In this document: positions 1 to 21,894 of the stretch, piece after piece | Numbering within the stretch: position 1 is the stretch's first letter | Layout of the letters: every line of letters starts with the position of its first letter | Origin: Thamnaconus septentrionalis | Taxonomy: Eukaryota; Chordata; Actinopteri; Tetraodontiformes; Monacanthidae | DNA length: 64,000 nt | NCBI GenBank assembly: GCA_009823395.1 | Contig: CM020510.1 | Coordinates: 18,354,773 to 18,418,772, forward strand | Direction: 5' to 3' | Notes under the pieces: model-generated | The model's input: the letters and a program-made list of their open reading frames with translations, nothing else | Database searches by the model: none | What the model was told of the DNA's origin: nothing | Translations under genes and position numbers: made by a program

Positions 1-1012
1 TTTAGTGGTCCTAGTGTTTATTTTATTTATTACGCGCTTGGTAAGTAATTTAAACAGCTTATATCAGTTCATTATCAAACTAGCATTTCCTCAACGTACA
101 TATTTACCTTTATCGAAACTATGTGCTTTTATTTTAGCTGCCACATTCCAGTGTTTATCACCTGGGCACATAGCCTTCCGGCATGTGTGTTCAATGACGT
201 AAAAACTAATAACAATAAACAACTGAAATACTAGGTCATACTCTAACGCAGATGTGTATTTTAAGCTGATGTTTCGATTGACAGACAAAAATTTAGTAGC
301 ACTGCTGTGGTGTGTTGCTTGTGTGTTTAATGCAACGGCAACTTGAATGAAAGCATGAAGGAAATCAAAGTGACCGCACTAAATGGGTGAACCATTACTT
401 GTCGCAATATTTAATATCTTTTTCTTTCTTTTTTTTTTTCTGCAAGCTGAAAATCTTTAGGACACGTGTTGTTATTTTGTATTACGCTGCTATTACTGTT
501 TGTTGCGTACTTCTTGCTTGCAGGACGGCCTTGTTTATACTGAAGGTAACAAGGGAAAGTTGCGTTTCTTGATTTTCGTGATATTCTCTACGACAAACGC
601 TATGTGCCGCTGTTGCGTTAACCATGAACAAAGTTGAACCACACTTGACCCTGAATTCAAGGCTGGGCTCTGATTTTGGTTTTTATTTAAAGGAAAAAAG
701 TAAAATGGAACACCTTTTTCCCCCCGTTGGCTAAAATCACATATGCAGTTAAGTTTCACTGATAGCATTTATATTGAAACTGGTGCACTTGTAAGGCAGC
801 AGCCAAGTTAAGCCAACATGTTTCTGTGGTAGCCAGTACCGTGAATTTCACCTTTACGTCACAGTTACTATAAGAAAAAATGTGTGAGAATCAGAAAACT
901 ACATCTCCCATACTACATTACACATTATAAAGCCTAAAAATGCAAATGCTGAATGAAAAAACAACAATGTGGTTTGCAAACGAGCTTCAGTTTTGTCCTC
1001 TTTCTTCATAAG
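1..1012. other. Non-coding, presumably MLF1 intron 1
   Basis: No recognisable exon, RNA gene or mobile element was found. The sequence is AT-rich and ends in the acceptor AG (1011-1012) of the first visible MLF1 exon. I could not find the expected short first coding exon of MLF1 (about 15 codons in the human protein), so it probably lies to the left of the window. The small open frames here have no family resemblance. Confidence 0.5.
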
Positions 1013-4000
1013 GGATCCATTCCGGGCGCACAGGGAGCACATGCGACAGATGATGCGCAGCTTCTCGGAACCGTTCGGCGGACCCGTGATGCCCAGTATA
1101 ACAGATGGGAGACGGCCCAGTCGAGACCTGGACGAACAGGCTGGCTCGTCTCGGGTGCTGAGGGGAGAACACAGGGTGAGGCGATGGATCTCAGAAAGCA
1201 CTTTTGTCATGTTTATTTCTTCACTTGTGGACCCAAGCAAGACTTTTGTTTACGATGACAATATGACGAACCAGACTGTTTGAGCCACGCATGTCACACA
1301 GTAGCTCTTTGTGACCACCTGTGCCCTCTGCACCGAGGGGGTTATAATAAGACGCCAAAAAAAAGAGTGTTTGGATGCAGCGCTGAGTTTAGCAAGGTTA
1401 AGGTGGAAGCTTGCCACCGGCAGCTAACTGGAGCAGCAGTCGGTGAGGTATGGGGGCCATGTGAGTCTGTGGTTTAGTGGAAGGGCAACCCCCTTGGCCT
1501 CCCTGGACAGTTATAACCAGCCCTGAGGAGCCCTATTTTTAGTGCATTTGTTCCACTGACACACTGCTTTCTTGCAAATAAGCACACAAACGTCTTTAGC
1601 ACTCAAACCAATACGACCCGCAAGAGTTCCAGCTTTGCTCGAGTGAGCAGCTGCTAAAAATAACCCCGTAAAAATATATTGTTCCAGTTGGGGACGAGCG
1701 AGTCCCCCCGCCATGTTTTTGCACCCGTTAACCTTTGCGAGATGAAATCGGCCACCGTGTGGCCCACATCCCTGCTAATTCCGACTGAGTCCTCGGCACC
1801 TGCTCCCTCGTGATAGCCTGTATGTTTATCCTTGATAATGACTTTCATCAGGAGCCGAGCCCCTGGTGGCCAGCAACCTGTTGTCTCTTCATTCACATCA
1901 TGCCACTGGAAAGCTAATGCCAGCTTAGAAGGGACTCAAGAGTACCAGCGCGAGGTCAGCAGCGTAGTGACCTCAGCAACTGTTGGCGATATGAAGCCAC
2001 GCTTGCAAAGTGTCGCAGCGTTGGGCACAGTTCGTGTACATGTTTTTTTTGTTAGATGAAGAGGTTGAACAAGGTCGGTTGCAAATATGAAGTTCTTCCA
2101 GCACCATACCCAGCTCGAGGAATCCCCAATTAGAAAGTCTGCAACGAACATACTGGATATTAGATCCACTTAGTAGTAAATCTACAACTAAGACCATCAC
2201 AGCGATCCACAGTCTTGATCCCAGCCATCTCTACACACACAGCAATTGAAAATGAAGGGCCGACATTGTAGTGGTGGCCAGTAAGTCAGTCAGTCAGACG
2301 GGCCACTAAAGCTCTGGTATCGACTAGTTGGCTCTGGACGGCCGTGCATGCGTGCAGATGCCACGGCCACTCGGTGGCCTGATTGTTGCTCTTTCAGTCC
2401 ATCTGTCGGACAGACTCTGCCTCGGCAGTGTTGGCACGTCAGCGGCTTGGTGACAGACAGCTCACTCTCACAGTGCCGTCCGCTATCAAAAGCACACATG
2501 GACAGAAATAAAGGGTTACGCACACGCCCAGATGCATACACACACAGCATTGATCAAAGAGCAACAACCACAACTGTTTGGTTCAGGGGGGAAAAAAAGA
2601 AAAGAGCAGCTTCAGCATGTGCTGGTTCCAACTTTTCTAATGTGGGGATTTGTAAAGGGCTCTGTCTTATTCCTGGCGCAAAATGGAATGTGTCATCGCT
2701 GCTTTTCAATCAACACAGTTGCCATTTTCACACCTCACGCTCGCATTGTGCAAATAGCAAACATAGTAGCCAGCCACGGCCTCTGAGAAGGTGCGGAGCC
2801 AGTGGTCGCTGGTCTGAAGGAGGGAACGAGTCCAGCCGAAGCTCTCAGCTTTAACGCTTTCAAACTGAACCCGCTGTCGTGGTTCTGTTTGACGTGTAAA
2901 AGTGGTCATGAACTGTAAATCCTGACTGTCCCTGTCAGCACGGTGAGGGAACATTTAAACAGAGATGGACACTTAGGATGGACACATACGTTGAAGGTCT
3001 GTTTTGAGTTGTTGGGTGATTCATCAACTGACCGAACACTATCAAGCAAATCAATCTGTTTGCCTCAGTCAGCAACAGCAGTCATCAATTCAACTGAGTG
3101 ACCTTCAATAGCATGTGGTCGGCTTGGCTTGCCAATAGTCCTCACTGGACAACATTACATTAACGTACAACCTGTGGCTTCAGTGTGGAGTTGGAAGGTT
3201 TTTGGGAGTCTTGCCTTGATCCAAGCAGACATACAGGTGTAGAAAGTCAGAATTATTTGAAGTGCAAATGTCTAAGGGAGCATTCTGATATGATCTCTAT
3301 TCCATGTAAAAATAGATAAATAAATAAATAAATAAAAACTGCAACGTGTGCATTCGTGTTAATTGCAACATGCATATGTGCAGCCCTTAAAATGCCAAGC
3401 AAATTGCGGGGCACATTTGTCACTCATATCTGTCATCGGAAGCTCCCGTAATAGTATTTGTGCTAAATTTGCAGCGTGGCAGAAAAAAACACGCAGACAG
3501 ACACTGTGCACTGTAAACACACACAAGCAAACAGGCCACAAAACAGGCCTGCAGTGTCAGTAGGCGTGCACTCCTATTAGCATGCTCAGCTCCAGACTCC
3601 CGGTGGGAGATGAGCCTCCTCTTGCCTCGGACGGCTGCTCGCCTTTTCTGGACCTCTCGCTGCAAATCGCCGTCTGCCCACGTCGCTTTCCTTCTCCGGC
3701 CTTTGTTTTGCTTCATTATCCAGTGTAGTGTCACCAATAATGTTTTTATTTCCAGGGCGATACCAGACGGAAAAGAAAAAATGTAAACAAACAATAGCAG
3801 AATTGATGTCCATGTACAATGTGTGGTTGTTTCACGATATCTTGGAATGAATTGATTAGATTTTACAGCGGAGAATTTGCAGCATGTGTTCTCTTCAAGC
3901 TAATTAATTACAAATTATCCCGCCTTTCAAACAGAATTCATTTTACAAGTGTACTTATTCTTGGGTCAGTGAACTATCAGAAATGAGGAAAGTCCATCAT

Positions 4001-7000
4001 TTACTTCTTTAGTTTGCTTCAGCTTCCACATGCAGTTCTGGAAATCGACCTTTTGTGACATCACAAGGGGCAGTCATTCCTCTCACAGCCAGGTGTTTAT
4101 TCTGGACGGTCAGACCAGTTCACAGCCAGGCTGCCCGTCTGTATATTACAGCAAGTCATCAGCATTTCTGTGGAAGATTGCAAACAGAGGGCTAAATACG
4201 TTTGTGGATAATCAGTCATATGAGGGCCGTCCAGTCGACTCGAACTAGAAAGACTAGAAAATGAATACATTGTCGGACTCTAAAAACAAATGTCAGTCAT
4301 CCTCACTTTGATTCCTTGGCAGAATTTTATTCTATTATTTTATTCTATTATAGTTTGAACACCAGTCGTTCCACAGGTTCCGTTCCTGTCTTAAAGCACA
4401 GCTGTCTGACAGTTCTGTTATCTTTGTGGATGGATGTTGGTGCAGTGGCCTTTCTGTGTGGAGTCTACATGTCCTTTCCCGTGTTCTCACTGGAACTGCC
4501 GGCCTCGGACGGCTCCGTCGCAGCTTCACCGTCATTCTATTCTGCACTTGTCCCGACAGCCCTAAAATAATGTGTTAAAGACCAGCGGGGTCTGTGTTTC
4601 TTGGACCGTCCGTCTCTCCTCTGCTCGAACCCCCTACTCTAAATATAATGCTCGCAGATATCTAGCGGGAATTTATCAGTGCGTACAGGCCCCCTGTGTG
4701 ATAAAATTGGCACTGTAGATACTGGTCAGGAGGGTTTTTTCATCAGCCTGACATTTGGGAACGAGTTGAGCTCCGTCAGACCCTGGTCCTGGCCGCTCCT
4801 CCTTCAGACCGCCGCCCTCCCCGCAGCCCCGCAGCCTTCCAAGAACGGAGCTCGCTTTCGGCGTTAAACCCCCGGCTAATCTCCAGCAATGCGACCCAAT
4901 AACAAATGGAACACGAGTCATTCAACACCACGCTGATTACGCACACCCACCCACCCACCCAAATACACACACATCCCCTCGCAGCATCACAGCCATAGCG
5001 ATGACTGCCGAGATGCTTTTGCTGGGGGGGCCGTGGGGAGCGTAAACACCTGTGGATTCGCTTCCCTGAAGGCTTCCAGGTCCTGGTAGGTTTTTTAGTC
5101 CCAGGACGTGTGGACTGGAGGCGCAGTCAAAGACATAGTTGGCGGCTGGTGCCGGGCCACGCATAGCAGATAACGGACAGCGGTCTGAACAAACATGCTG
5201 ACAGGTCCGAATGCGAGAGAGAATGCAACGTGCGTTGTGCTGTGTCGCTAAACTGATGTCTGTTTGAATCCTCAGGACATGAGCCGATCGTTGATTCCCT
5301 TTGGAAGTGACTCCATGGTAGCCACCACGCTGTTTATTTCCTTATTGAGTGTTTTTGCACTTCTGCAGAATTGGTCTGTTGTTGCTTGATTACAGTCTTG
5401 TTTCTAATTTGCTGTGTTTTTTCTATGGATGTGTGTTTTGTAGCATTTTAATCTTCACTGCAATGTTAAGTCTGTTTTGTTTTTTGTTCAGTGATGTATT
5501 TTGGGGCCGTGTTGTGGTTGACACTGACTCCATATCCTCACACTTGAATGGCTAACATGTATCTGTTACGATTGCATGGTCAGCTACTTCACTGCATGCA
5601 TTTTCCTGAAGGGACACCCTAACATTTGTCTCATATTGGCTTCTCACCATTTTGCATGTTTGGGAAGTGGTTGCATTTTCTAATCCACATAAAATGGAAG
5701 TTGGAGTTTTAATCATGGAAGGAATTCCACCCAGGAGCCTCAACAAATGGCCCTACCAAATGTGAAAAAATATATATATTTCTTGGATCAACTTCCACAA
5801 GTTGCCACTTGCTTGTTGAAGTGTAGAAGCTACGTAAATAATAGAGAGAGAATGCTAGAGTACATGAAGACATTTCCCCAAATGTCACAAGTCTCCATTC
5901 ATATAGGGGTGAGTAGTAGATGACGGGTGAAATATCCAATAAACTACGTTACAATAAACTAAGTGTACAGTTTTTTTTTTTCTTCAAAAATGATACAAGA
6001 CTGAACTTAATTGTTAGGAGGTTTTAAGATCTTGATAGCACCATTGGCCTTTGGGTGAGTGTCATTTCACACTGGAATCCAGGATCAACCCAGAATCAAG
6101 TCATTTGTAAACCTGCCTGCAGCTATTTTTTTTTTTTATGTGACGAACAGGGACGTGATGAAACGCCAGCGTCTCAGTTTGCGCACACGCAAGCCACTTT
6201 TAACCCACCGTGAACCTGCGAACGCCTGCTTGTGCGTGTGACGTGCTCGTTTACGAGCTGATAATAACGCCCCAGCAACATGTGGTCGCGGTAACGGCTC
6301 CTGCTTCTTTGTTCTCTTTGTCTCCTGCTGCACAGGACGTGACGAGGAACCCTTTCGGCATGTTCGACAACATGATGGCCAACGTGAGAAACAGGATGGA
6401 GGACATGCACAGAAACTTTGTGAGTTTGCCGCCGCTGCCATCGTCTGCCCCATTGGTCTGGATCGTCTTGCGGGCTTTGAGTGTACGATCGTGCGTCTTG
6501 TGTTTCAGGAGAGCATGTCCACCGATTCCAACGCGCACTCGTTCCACTCCTCGTCGGTCATGACGTACTCCAAGGTCGGAAACGAGCCACCCAAAGTGTT
6601 TCAGGCCAGCACGTCGACACGCTGCGCTCCCGGAGGGGTGAGTTGTGTTAGCCAAGGTGGACAAATCCTACCTGAACTTCAGGAAGTGTTTTGGATTGGT
6701 TCTGCTCTGTCAGAAGGAGCAGATGGGAAAGATGTATTTAATAACATTGAGATTATCATGCAAAATGTTGATTGCATATTCATTTAAAGGTTAACTGTGT
6801 AATATTTGGAGATTTTGAAGAAGAAACAGCAACATCAAGTGGTTACATTTTAGATCGCACCGTCTTTCACTCTCCCACCCCTCCTGAGCTTGCCAGTGAG
6901 CTACAGTGGCCTGCGCACCCAAACCTCGATACTCCACGTCCACCTTCGTCTTTGTTGGTTTATTTAAAGACGGGAGCAGTCAACCTAATTATCAGAAACC

Positions 7001-8214
7001 CGCTGTCAGATGGCTGGATTGTCCACACCGGGCTTCCTTAGAAATATGGCGGCACAAGATGGCAGCTAACTGGGAGCAAGACCCTCACAAGACACAGCAG
7101 CACGTACAACGTAGTGACGTCACAATGGGGATAAACTATTTTCTGGTGATTTTCTGGCCTTTGTCTTTTTTTTTAAACCACTGAAAGACTGTTAAATCGC
7201 ATATCAGGTCACAGTCGTCCTGTTAGCCATTTTAAAGGTGTTTAGTTTTTGTATTGCGATCTATGGGGAAAATGCTTTTTGGGCCCATGGTATTTTTTTT
7301 TTTTTTTGCTGAAGTACCTCAAATGGCCACTGGGAAAAATCGGGCAGGTACATTAGGTTTTTACCAATATAAAAAACCAAACTCAAGCCAAATATTACAC
7401 ACTGGACTTTTGAGGAATGAGTAAATTAGTATGTTACAGGATTAGTCCAATAACAGACCACGATAGTTTTTTTTTTTTTTTTACCACACTACTTTATTTA
7501 GCATACAACACACTAAAGTCGCACCCAATAAAGACAGCTCAGATGAAGTTTCAAAGAGGCGCCGTCTCTTATACTGTAAGTGTGTGAATCACATTGTGTC
7601 GCTAGATCAAGGAGACGCGGCGGGCGCTGAGGGACTCTGAGAGCGGCCTGGAGAAGATGGCCATCGGACACCACATCCAGGACCGGGGCCACGTGGTGGA
7701 GAAGAAGGTCAACAACAAAACAGGAGACAGGGAGCTCAACCAGAACTTTCACAACATGGATGAATGTACGTGATGAAGATGGACCGCGGTTCTTAAACGC
7801 ACAATGTCCGCGTGCTGAGTTGCACCATTTGCGTTCGTTCGCTAGCCTGTGTTGTCATTTCACAAATATTTTAACTCTTTGATTGTCCGCCCTCAGCCGA
7901 GGCCCAGACCTTCGAGGACGAGTGGCAGCAGAAGGTCTCGGTCAAGCCTCAGCCGTTCGGCCCCGGCCGCCACCTGGAGGAGCCTCGGTCCCGGGTGGCT
8001 CCCATGGCGGCCATCACCGGCCCCGAGCAGGCCAACAGGTTGGGACGCATCGAGCACAAACACACTGACGGCACGGTTGAGACAAGTGTAGGTATAGTGT
8101 TGTGTTGTTATGCCGCCAGGTTGAACTGTGTTTGTTTGTGTCCACAGTAACCAATCAAAGAGCAAAGCTGAGGCTAAAAGCTCTATGAAGGGCTCCAAAG
8201 CAGCAAGACAGTGA
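1013..8214 (+). CDS. mlf1: Myeloid leukemia factor 1 (5' partial)
   Basis: MLF1 is a nucleo-cytoplasmic adaptor that binds 14-3-3 proteins and is linked to cell-cycle control and haematopoiesis; it is fused to NPM1 in some leukaemias. Exons: 1013-1175, 6336-6419, 6509-6637, 7606-7765, 7897-8038 and 8148-8214 (stop TGA). All junctions are GT-AG and phases agree, giving 247 visible residues; human MLF1 has 268. Segments typical of MLF1 rather than MLF2 are HREHMRQMMRSFSEPFG, SSSVMTYSKVGNEPPKVFQA and SGLEKMAIGHHIQDR. The central MLF domain is followed by the acidic EDEW stretch and a basic Ser/Lys-rich tail. No frameshift or stop interrupts it. The first coding exon is missing, probably off the left edge. 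The gene is tail to tail with MED29. Confidence 0.93.
1176..6335. other. Large MLF1 intron
   Basis: This 5.2-kb intron runs from the donor GTGAG at 1176 to the acceptor at 6334-6335. It contains a short AAAT-type tract near 3311-3336 and several poly-T runs. No exon, RNA gene or clearly bounded mobile element was recognised. A 168-codon open frame at 2348-2854 has no resemblance to known proteins and is treated as chance. Confidence 0.6.
6786..7410. mobile_element. MITE-like element with terminal inverted repeats in an MLF1 intron
   Basis: The left end reads AAAGGTTAACTGTGTAATAT. The reverse complement of the right end (finishing at 7410) reads AAAGTCCAGTGTGTAATATT, so the termini form an imperfect inverted repeat of about 24 bp. 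The interior has the 'ATGGCGGCACAAGATGGC' type of sequence that I recall from abundant non-autonomous teleost DNA transposons. No transposase frame is present. Target-site duplications are not clear. Superfamily not assigned. Confidence 0.65.
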
Positions 8215-9112
8215 ACGCGGTGCTGTACCTGTCAGTCGCTCACTGAACCAGGCGGCACTGACCTCAAGTGTTGAAGTCTACAATGTTGCTTTTTTTTTTT
8301 TTCCAAAGCAGGCTGCACAGTGTGAATGAACAACAGCCCATTGAATCATGGCCGCTTCCACACGTCTGGTATTTACTCTGCTTCTTCGTGGGGAAACCGC
8401 TCGCTTTGAGTGTGAAAATAGCACATGGGAAGGAATGTTGGGTCTGGAGAGGGTATTTAGAACTTGATACTGATTCAGTTTGCTTGAAAAAGGTGCAATG
8501 CATTAATCCTATGCTAAATCTAAAGTTGGCATTTAGGACCAGTTAGCAGTTTAGCTTTTTAATAGCGATACTCGTTTAGAAGACAACAGTAAACTCAAAA
8601 GGCTCCCTAATTTTTGATGTTTACACTTGATACCCACAACGACAAGTGTCGTGGATATCTATGTGAACACACTGCAAACCGTAGTCGTATTGTATTTAGT
8701 CACAGGTGGTTCATGTATCATTCTATCTTTCATAACTGAACGTTTTAGATTTTTTTTTTGCAGGAATATATAATTTAGTGAGACAATTTCTATGCCTGTT
8801 GTTTCTGTTTTCGTTCGTTAGCAACAAGACGCAGACGTCCACTAATGCACTAAGATATTGTGTTTGTTATTATGTCTGTATCTCTCCTTGTGTTTTATGT
8901 ATTTTATCTGCTGTAATCTTTCGAAGAAAAAAACTGAAAGTTTGAATTTTTTTATATGTTCCCTTGAATTTTTGGGGGATTTCTTTTTTTCTTTCCTGAA
9001 CTGCAGAACAAGACATTAACATCTGGGCTATTTGCAATATTGAAAAACTTTGTTCTTGTATACTTTTTTCAAGCCTTTAAGACAAGTCCTGCGTCAGCGG
9101 GACAACGTCTGA

Positions 9113-9118
9113 AAATAA
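9113..9118 (+). promoter_or_regulatory. MLF1 poly(A) signal AATAAA
   Basis: A canonical AATAAA lies about 900 bp after the MLF1 stop codon and is followed within about 30 bases by a GT-rich stretch (TCAGTGTGTTTTGTG), the usual downstream element. Expected cleavage is near 9130-9140. Confidence 0.7.
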
Positions 9119-10266
9119 AAACGGCGGAAATCTATAGTGCTGATCAGTGTGTTTTGTGACAGCCTTGTTTGGTACGTACTCCACGGTTGTATTTTTGGAT
9201 TCAAGCACTTCACGTCAGTACTTGGGATTGTTGTGCGATGCAACACAGCTGCAGGTCCACTGGGCTGCCCCTCGCACGTGCACGTGTTTGTGTATCAGAC
9301 GTCATCGCAAGTGTCTTTGTTCATGGAAGATAAACCACCAACAGATGTAAAATTTAATTTATTTCTAATATTTATTATTTTAGTAGATTTAGCTGATCTA
9401 ATACTGCACCTTTTGTCATTAATAATTGCTATTATTGATTACATATCCTTCCTTTCTTACGACATGAACTGTTTTTCTCTATGTGCACTGAAAGAAACAG
9501 TTTGCCCTGTGCATTGGGGAAAATCATTCAGCCAATCAGCAGCAAGGTTAATTTTTATGCCCTTGGCTTGTGCAAAGCAGGAAAAGGAAGGACAGAGGCA
9601 GCCAAAATGGGAAGGGGGCGGGACATCAATGGGTAATAGGATTTTGTTTGCATGTTAAACAGTATATATATAGTATATCTTACATTTTCTTGTGATAACA
9701 TTTTGTTGACATTTGATTTTGATTTTAAAAATTTTGTGGTGACCCTTGACCCTTAATTTCCTATCTAGAGTTTAGCTACTTTTAGTATCTCGAGGAGCAA
9801 TGGTGAATAAAAGTCTGTCTGACTTTGCATTTCGGCACACGGCCCATCTGTTCCAGTGAAGGTCCGCGGTTCATGGAGGGCGTAAAGCCTCCCACGATTA
9901 CATCCAATTTATTTTCTGACCGACTGAAACTGAAGACGAGATTGTCTCTCGCACTTATGTAATTCTTGTGTCGTCACGGCATCTTTTTCTGTCCGCCTGG
10001 CATGCAGACAGAAAAAGATCCTCTCAGATATCAATGTTACTATTTTATCTTTAAGGTGCCATTTCTTTTTGCAAGAGGTGGTGTTTTTTTGGTATTGCTG
10101 GACCTTTATGGAATCACTCTGTGGCTGATGACAGAGTAACTTCCTTCAAACACATAAAGTGTATTAACAAAAAAATATTTAGAAGTATTTGACTTAATGT
10201 ATGATTCAAATATGATTTAAGTCCGTAGTATACAAACTGTAAGTGACAGAGTATCAGTAGAAAGGC

Positions 10267-10272
10267 TTTAAT
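10267..10272 (-). promoter_or_regulatory. Possible MED29 poly(A) signal (ATTAAA)
   Basis: On the minus strand the common variant ATTAAA lies about 245 bp downstream of the MED29 stop. I saw no canonical AATAAA on this strand between it and the stop. Placement is inferred only from the hexamer. Confidence 0.4.
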
Positions 10273-10516
10273 GTTTGATACAAATAAGGTACAAAAGTCA
10301 ATATTTAGGTGGGAGCTGCAGCTCTGCTACCCCCTACTGGACATCATACAGCATGTTTCTTTCTCAAAGATATTTACAAAGTTTTTAAAATTAAACAGAA
10401 GTTACCTCATTGGATTTTCTCAAAAATATACAGCGACGACAACACCTTGACCAACGTCTGTCTATAAACTGAGTTGTGAATATGAGACAGCATCCCAGGA
10501 CTGAGCCGGTGCGGGT

Positions 10517-11917
10517 CTACATGATTCCCTGAGGTTGTCCTTTCCCTGCAATCTTCTTGGAGCACTCCAGCAGCGCATTGTGGATGTCCTTGGCGCAGGA
10601 GATCTGAGACTTGATCATGTTGAGGTACTGGGCGTAAGACATGGACTCTGTCTGGACCGTGTCGGGCTTGGTGGCTGTCGGCACCAGGTTGGGAGAGTGC
10701 TTGGCGCTGTCGATGCTTTGAGAGAGGCACTCGTACGCCAGTCGCTGCGGAAAAAAGAAAACACGCAACGGCATTTTATTTGCACTTGTGGAATTCATTA
10801 TTAGGAGAACTCTGCAAGCAAAGTAATAACTACACAACATCAAGGGTGCAGATGTGGGGCTTGTTATTAAAAGTTTAAAAACATACAGAGCTGATATGAG
10901 CCAATAAGCTAGATCATTGATGGTAGTAGCTCACTATATAATTTTCATTTCCTTTCATCTATGGCATAAACCATAAATGGGGGCAACTACAGGAGGATGA
11001 GCATATTACAAAAGATCAATTTCTGTTTTCTGCTGTCCCCCCCCAAAAAAAAAGCAAGGTCCCAACATTATCACCTGTAGTTTCAGGTTAAGTATTTTCT
11101 AGCATGTATTCATTTGCTCAGCCCTTGAAAAAAAATAATAATGAAGAATTAACCAACTAAATGAATGTTTTCTATAAGTACATGTCTTGCTTGATTGTAT
11201 CAGTTATTAATTACCAAATAAAAACATAGCTGAATGGAAAGCAAGGGGACAATACAGTGGAGTCAGTATAGGAGATAGGTCAGCATTAGTCAACATCAGT
11301 AAAGCTCAGTTTGAACGCTATGACTGGCGGCGTTGGGCATCCTTACCAGACACAGCTCCAGCTGATCGCAAAGGGCATAGAACTCCTCCAGGCTCTTGTC
11401 AAATCGCTGGACCGAGGTGTCGCTGCTGCAGCGAGACCAGATGACAGCAGGAAAAAACAAACAAACAGACGTGTGAAAAGACAATGAGAGAGAAAACACT
11501 GGCGAGTAGAAGAAGCGTCTTTCCACACCACCGTCCTCCCTCCAGTGACTTACATGCCGTTGTCAAGCGACGTGTTGTGAGCTAAATTCAACGATGCGAT
11601 CTTCATCACATTCTAAGAAAAGAAAATATATGTGTAAAATTAAAAGCTTGTCAGAAATGAAGTCAACCAATCTGCAAGCAGCCGCACTAAATACCACCGT
11701 AGCGACAGCGACGCACAGTGTCTGCTGGGACCGGGAGGCTCTCCTCCCCCGCTCACCTGGAGACTCTCCTTCAGCTGCGGGATGAGCATCTTAAATCTGT
11801 GGACCGGGTCGAAGTCCTGCTGTTGGCTCAGCTGCTGCTGCTGCTGCTGCAGGAGGTGGGCTGCTGGAGTCCAGGCTGAGCCATCGGCCCGCCAGGCAGC
11901 TGCTGCTGGGAGGCCAT
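10517..11917 (-). CDS. med29: Mediator complex subunit 29 (Intersex-like), with apparent frameshift in exon 1
   Basis: MED29 is a subunit of the Mediator coactivator that bridges transcription factors and RNA polymerase II in the nucleus. Exons on the minus strand: 11917-11757, 11612-11554, 11425-11347 and 10744-10517 (stop). Diagnostic segments are DFDPVHRFKMLIPQLKESLQ, QRFDKSLEEFYALCDQLEL and YAQYLNMIKSQISCAKDIHN, all close to vertebrate MED29. Expected length is about 175 residues; human has 200. The start chosen is the ATG at 11917-11915, which opens MASQQQLPGGPMAQPGLQQP, like the Gln-rich family N-terminus. From that ATG the frame hits TGA just after the CAG run (11831-11850), while the conserved body is in another frame. 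Restoring one base in the CCTCCTG stretch before the CAG run rejoins them. This may be a sequence error or a real mutation. Introns are GT-AG and phase-consistent. Confidence 0.9.
10745..11346. other. MED29 last intron
   Basis: The 602-bp intron between the ELCL and RLAYECL coding segments is AT-rich with poly-A runs. Nothing else was recognised. Confidence 0.7.

Positions 11918-21894
<9,977 letters not shown>

Larger units (their letters stand above)
8215..10516. other. MLF1 3' UTR and MLF1/MED29 tail-to-tail spacer
   Basis: Positions 8215 to about 9140 are the AT-rich MLF1 3' UTR, closed by the AATAAA at 9113-9118. The remainder is convergent intergenic DNA and the MED29 3' UTR. An intronless 173-codon open frame at 9137-9658 encodes a hydrophobic stretch but resembles nothing I know and starts right at the expected MLF1 cleavage site. 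I do not call it a gene. Confidence 0.6.

Noticed and set aside
2348..2854. 168-codon open frame in an MLF1 intron
   Set aside because: Low-information sequence with no domain, overlapped by frames on both strands.
9137..9658. Intronless 173-codon open frame after MLF1
   Set aside because: No family resemblance, hydrophobic AT-driven composition, and it begins at the expected MLF1 cleavage site. Chance is more likely.
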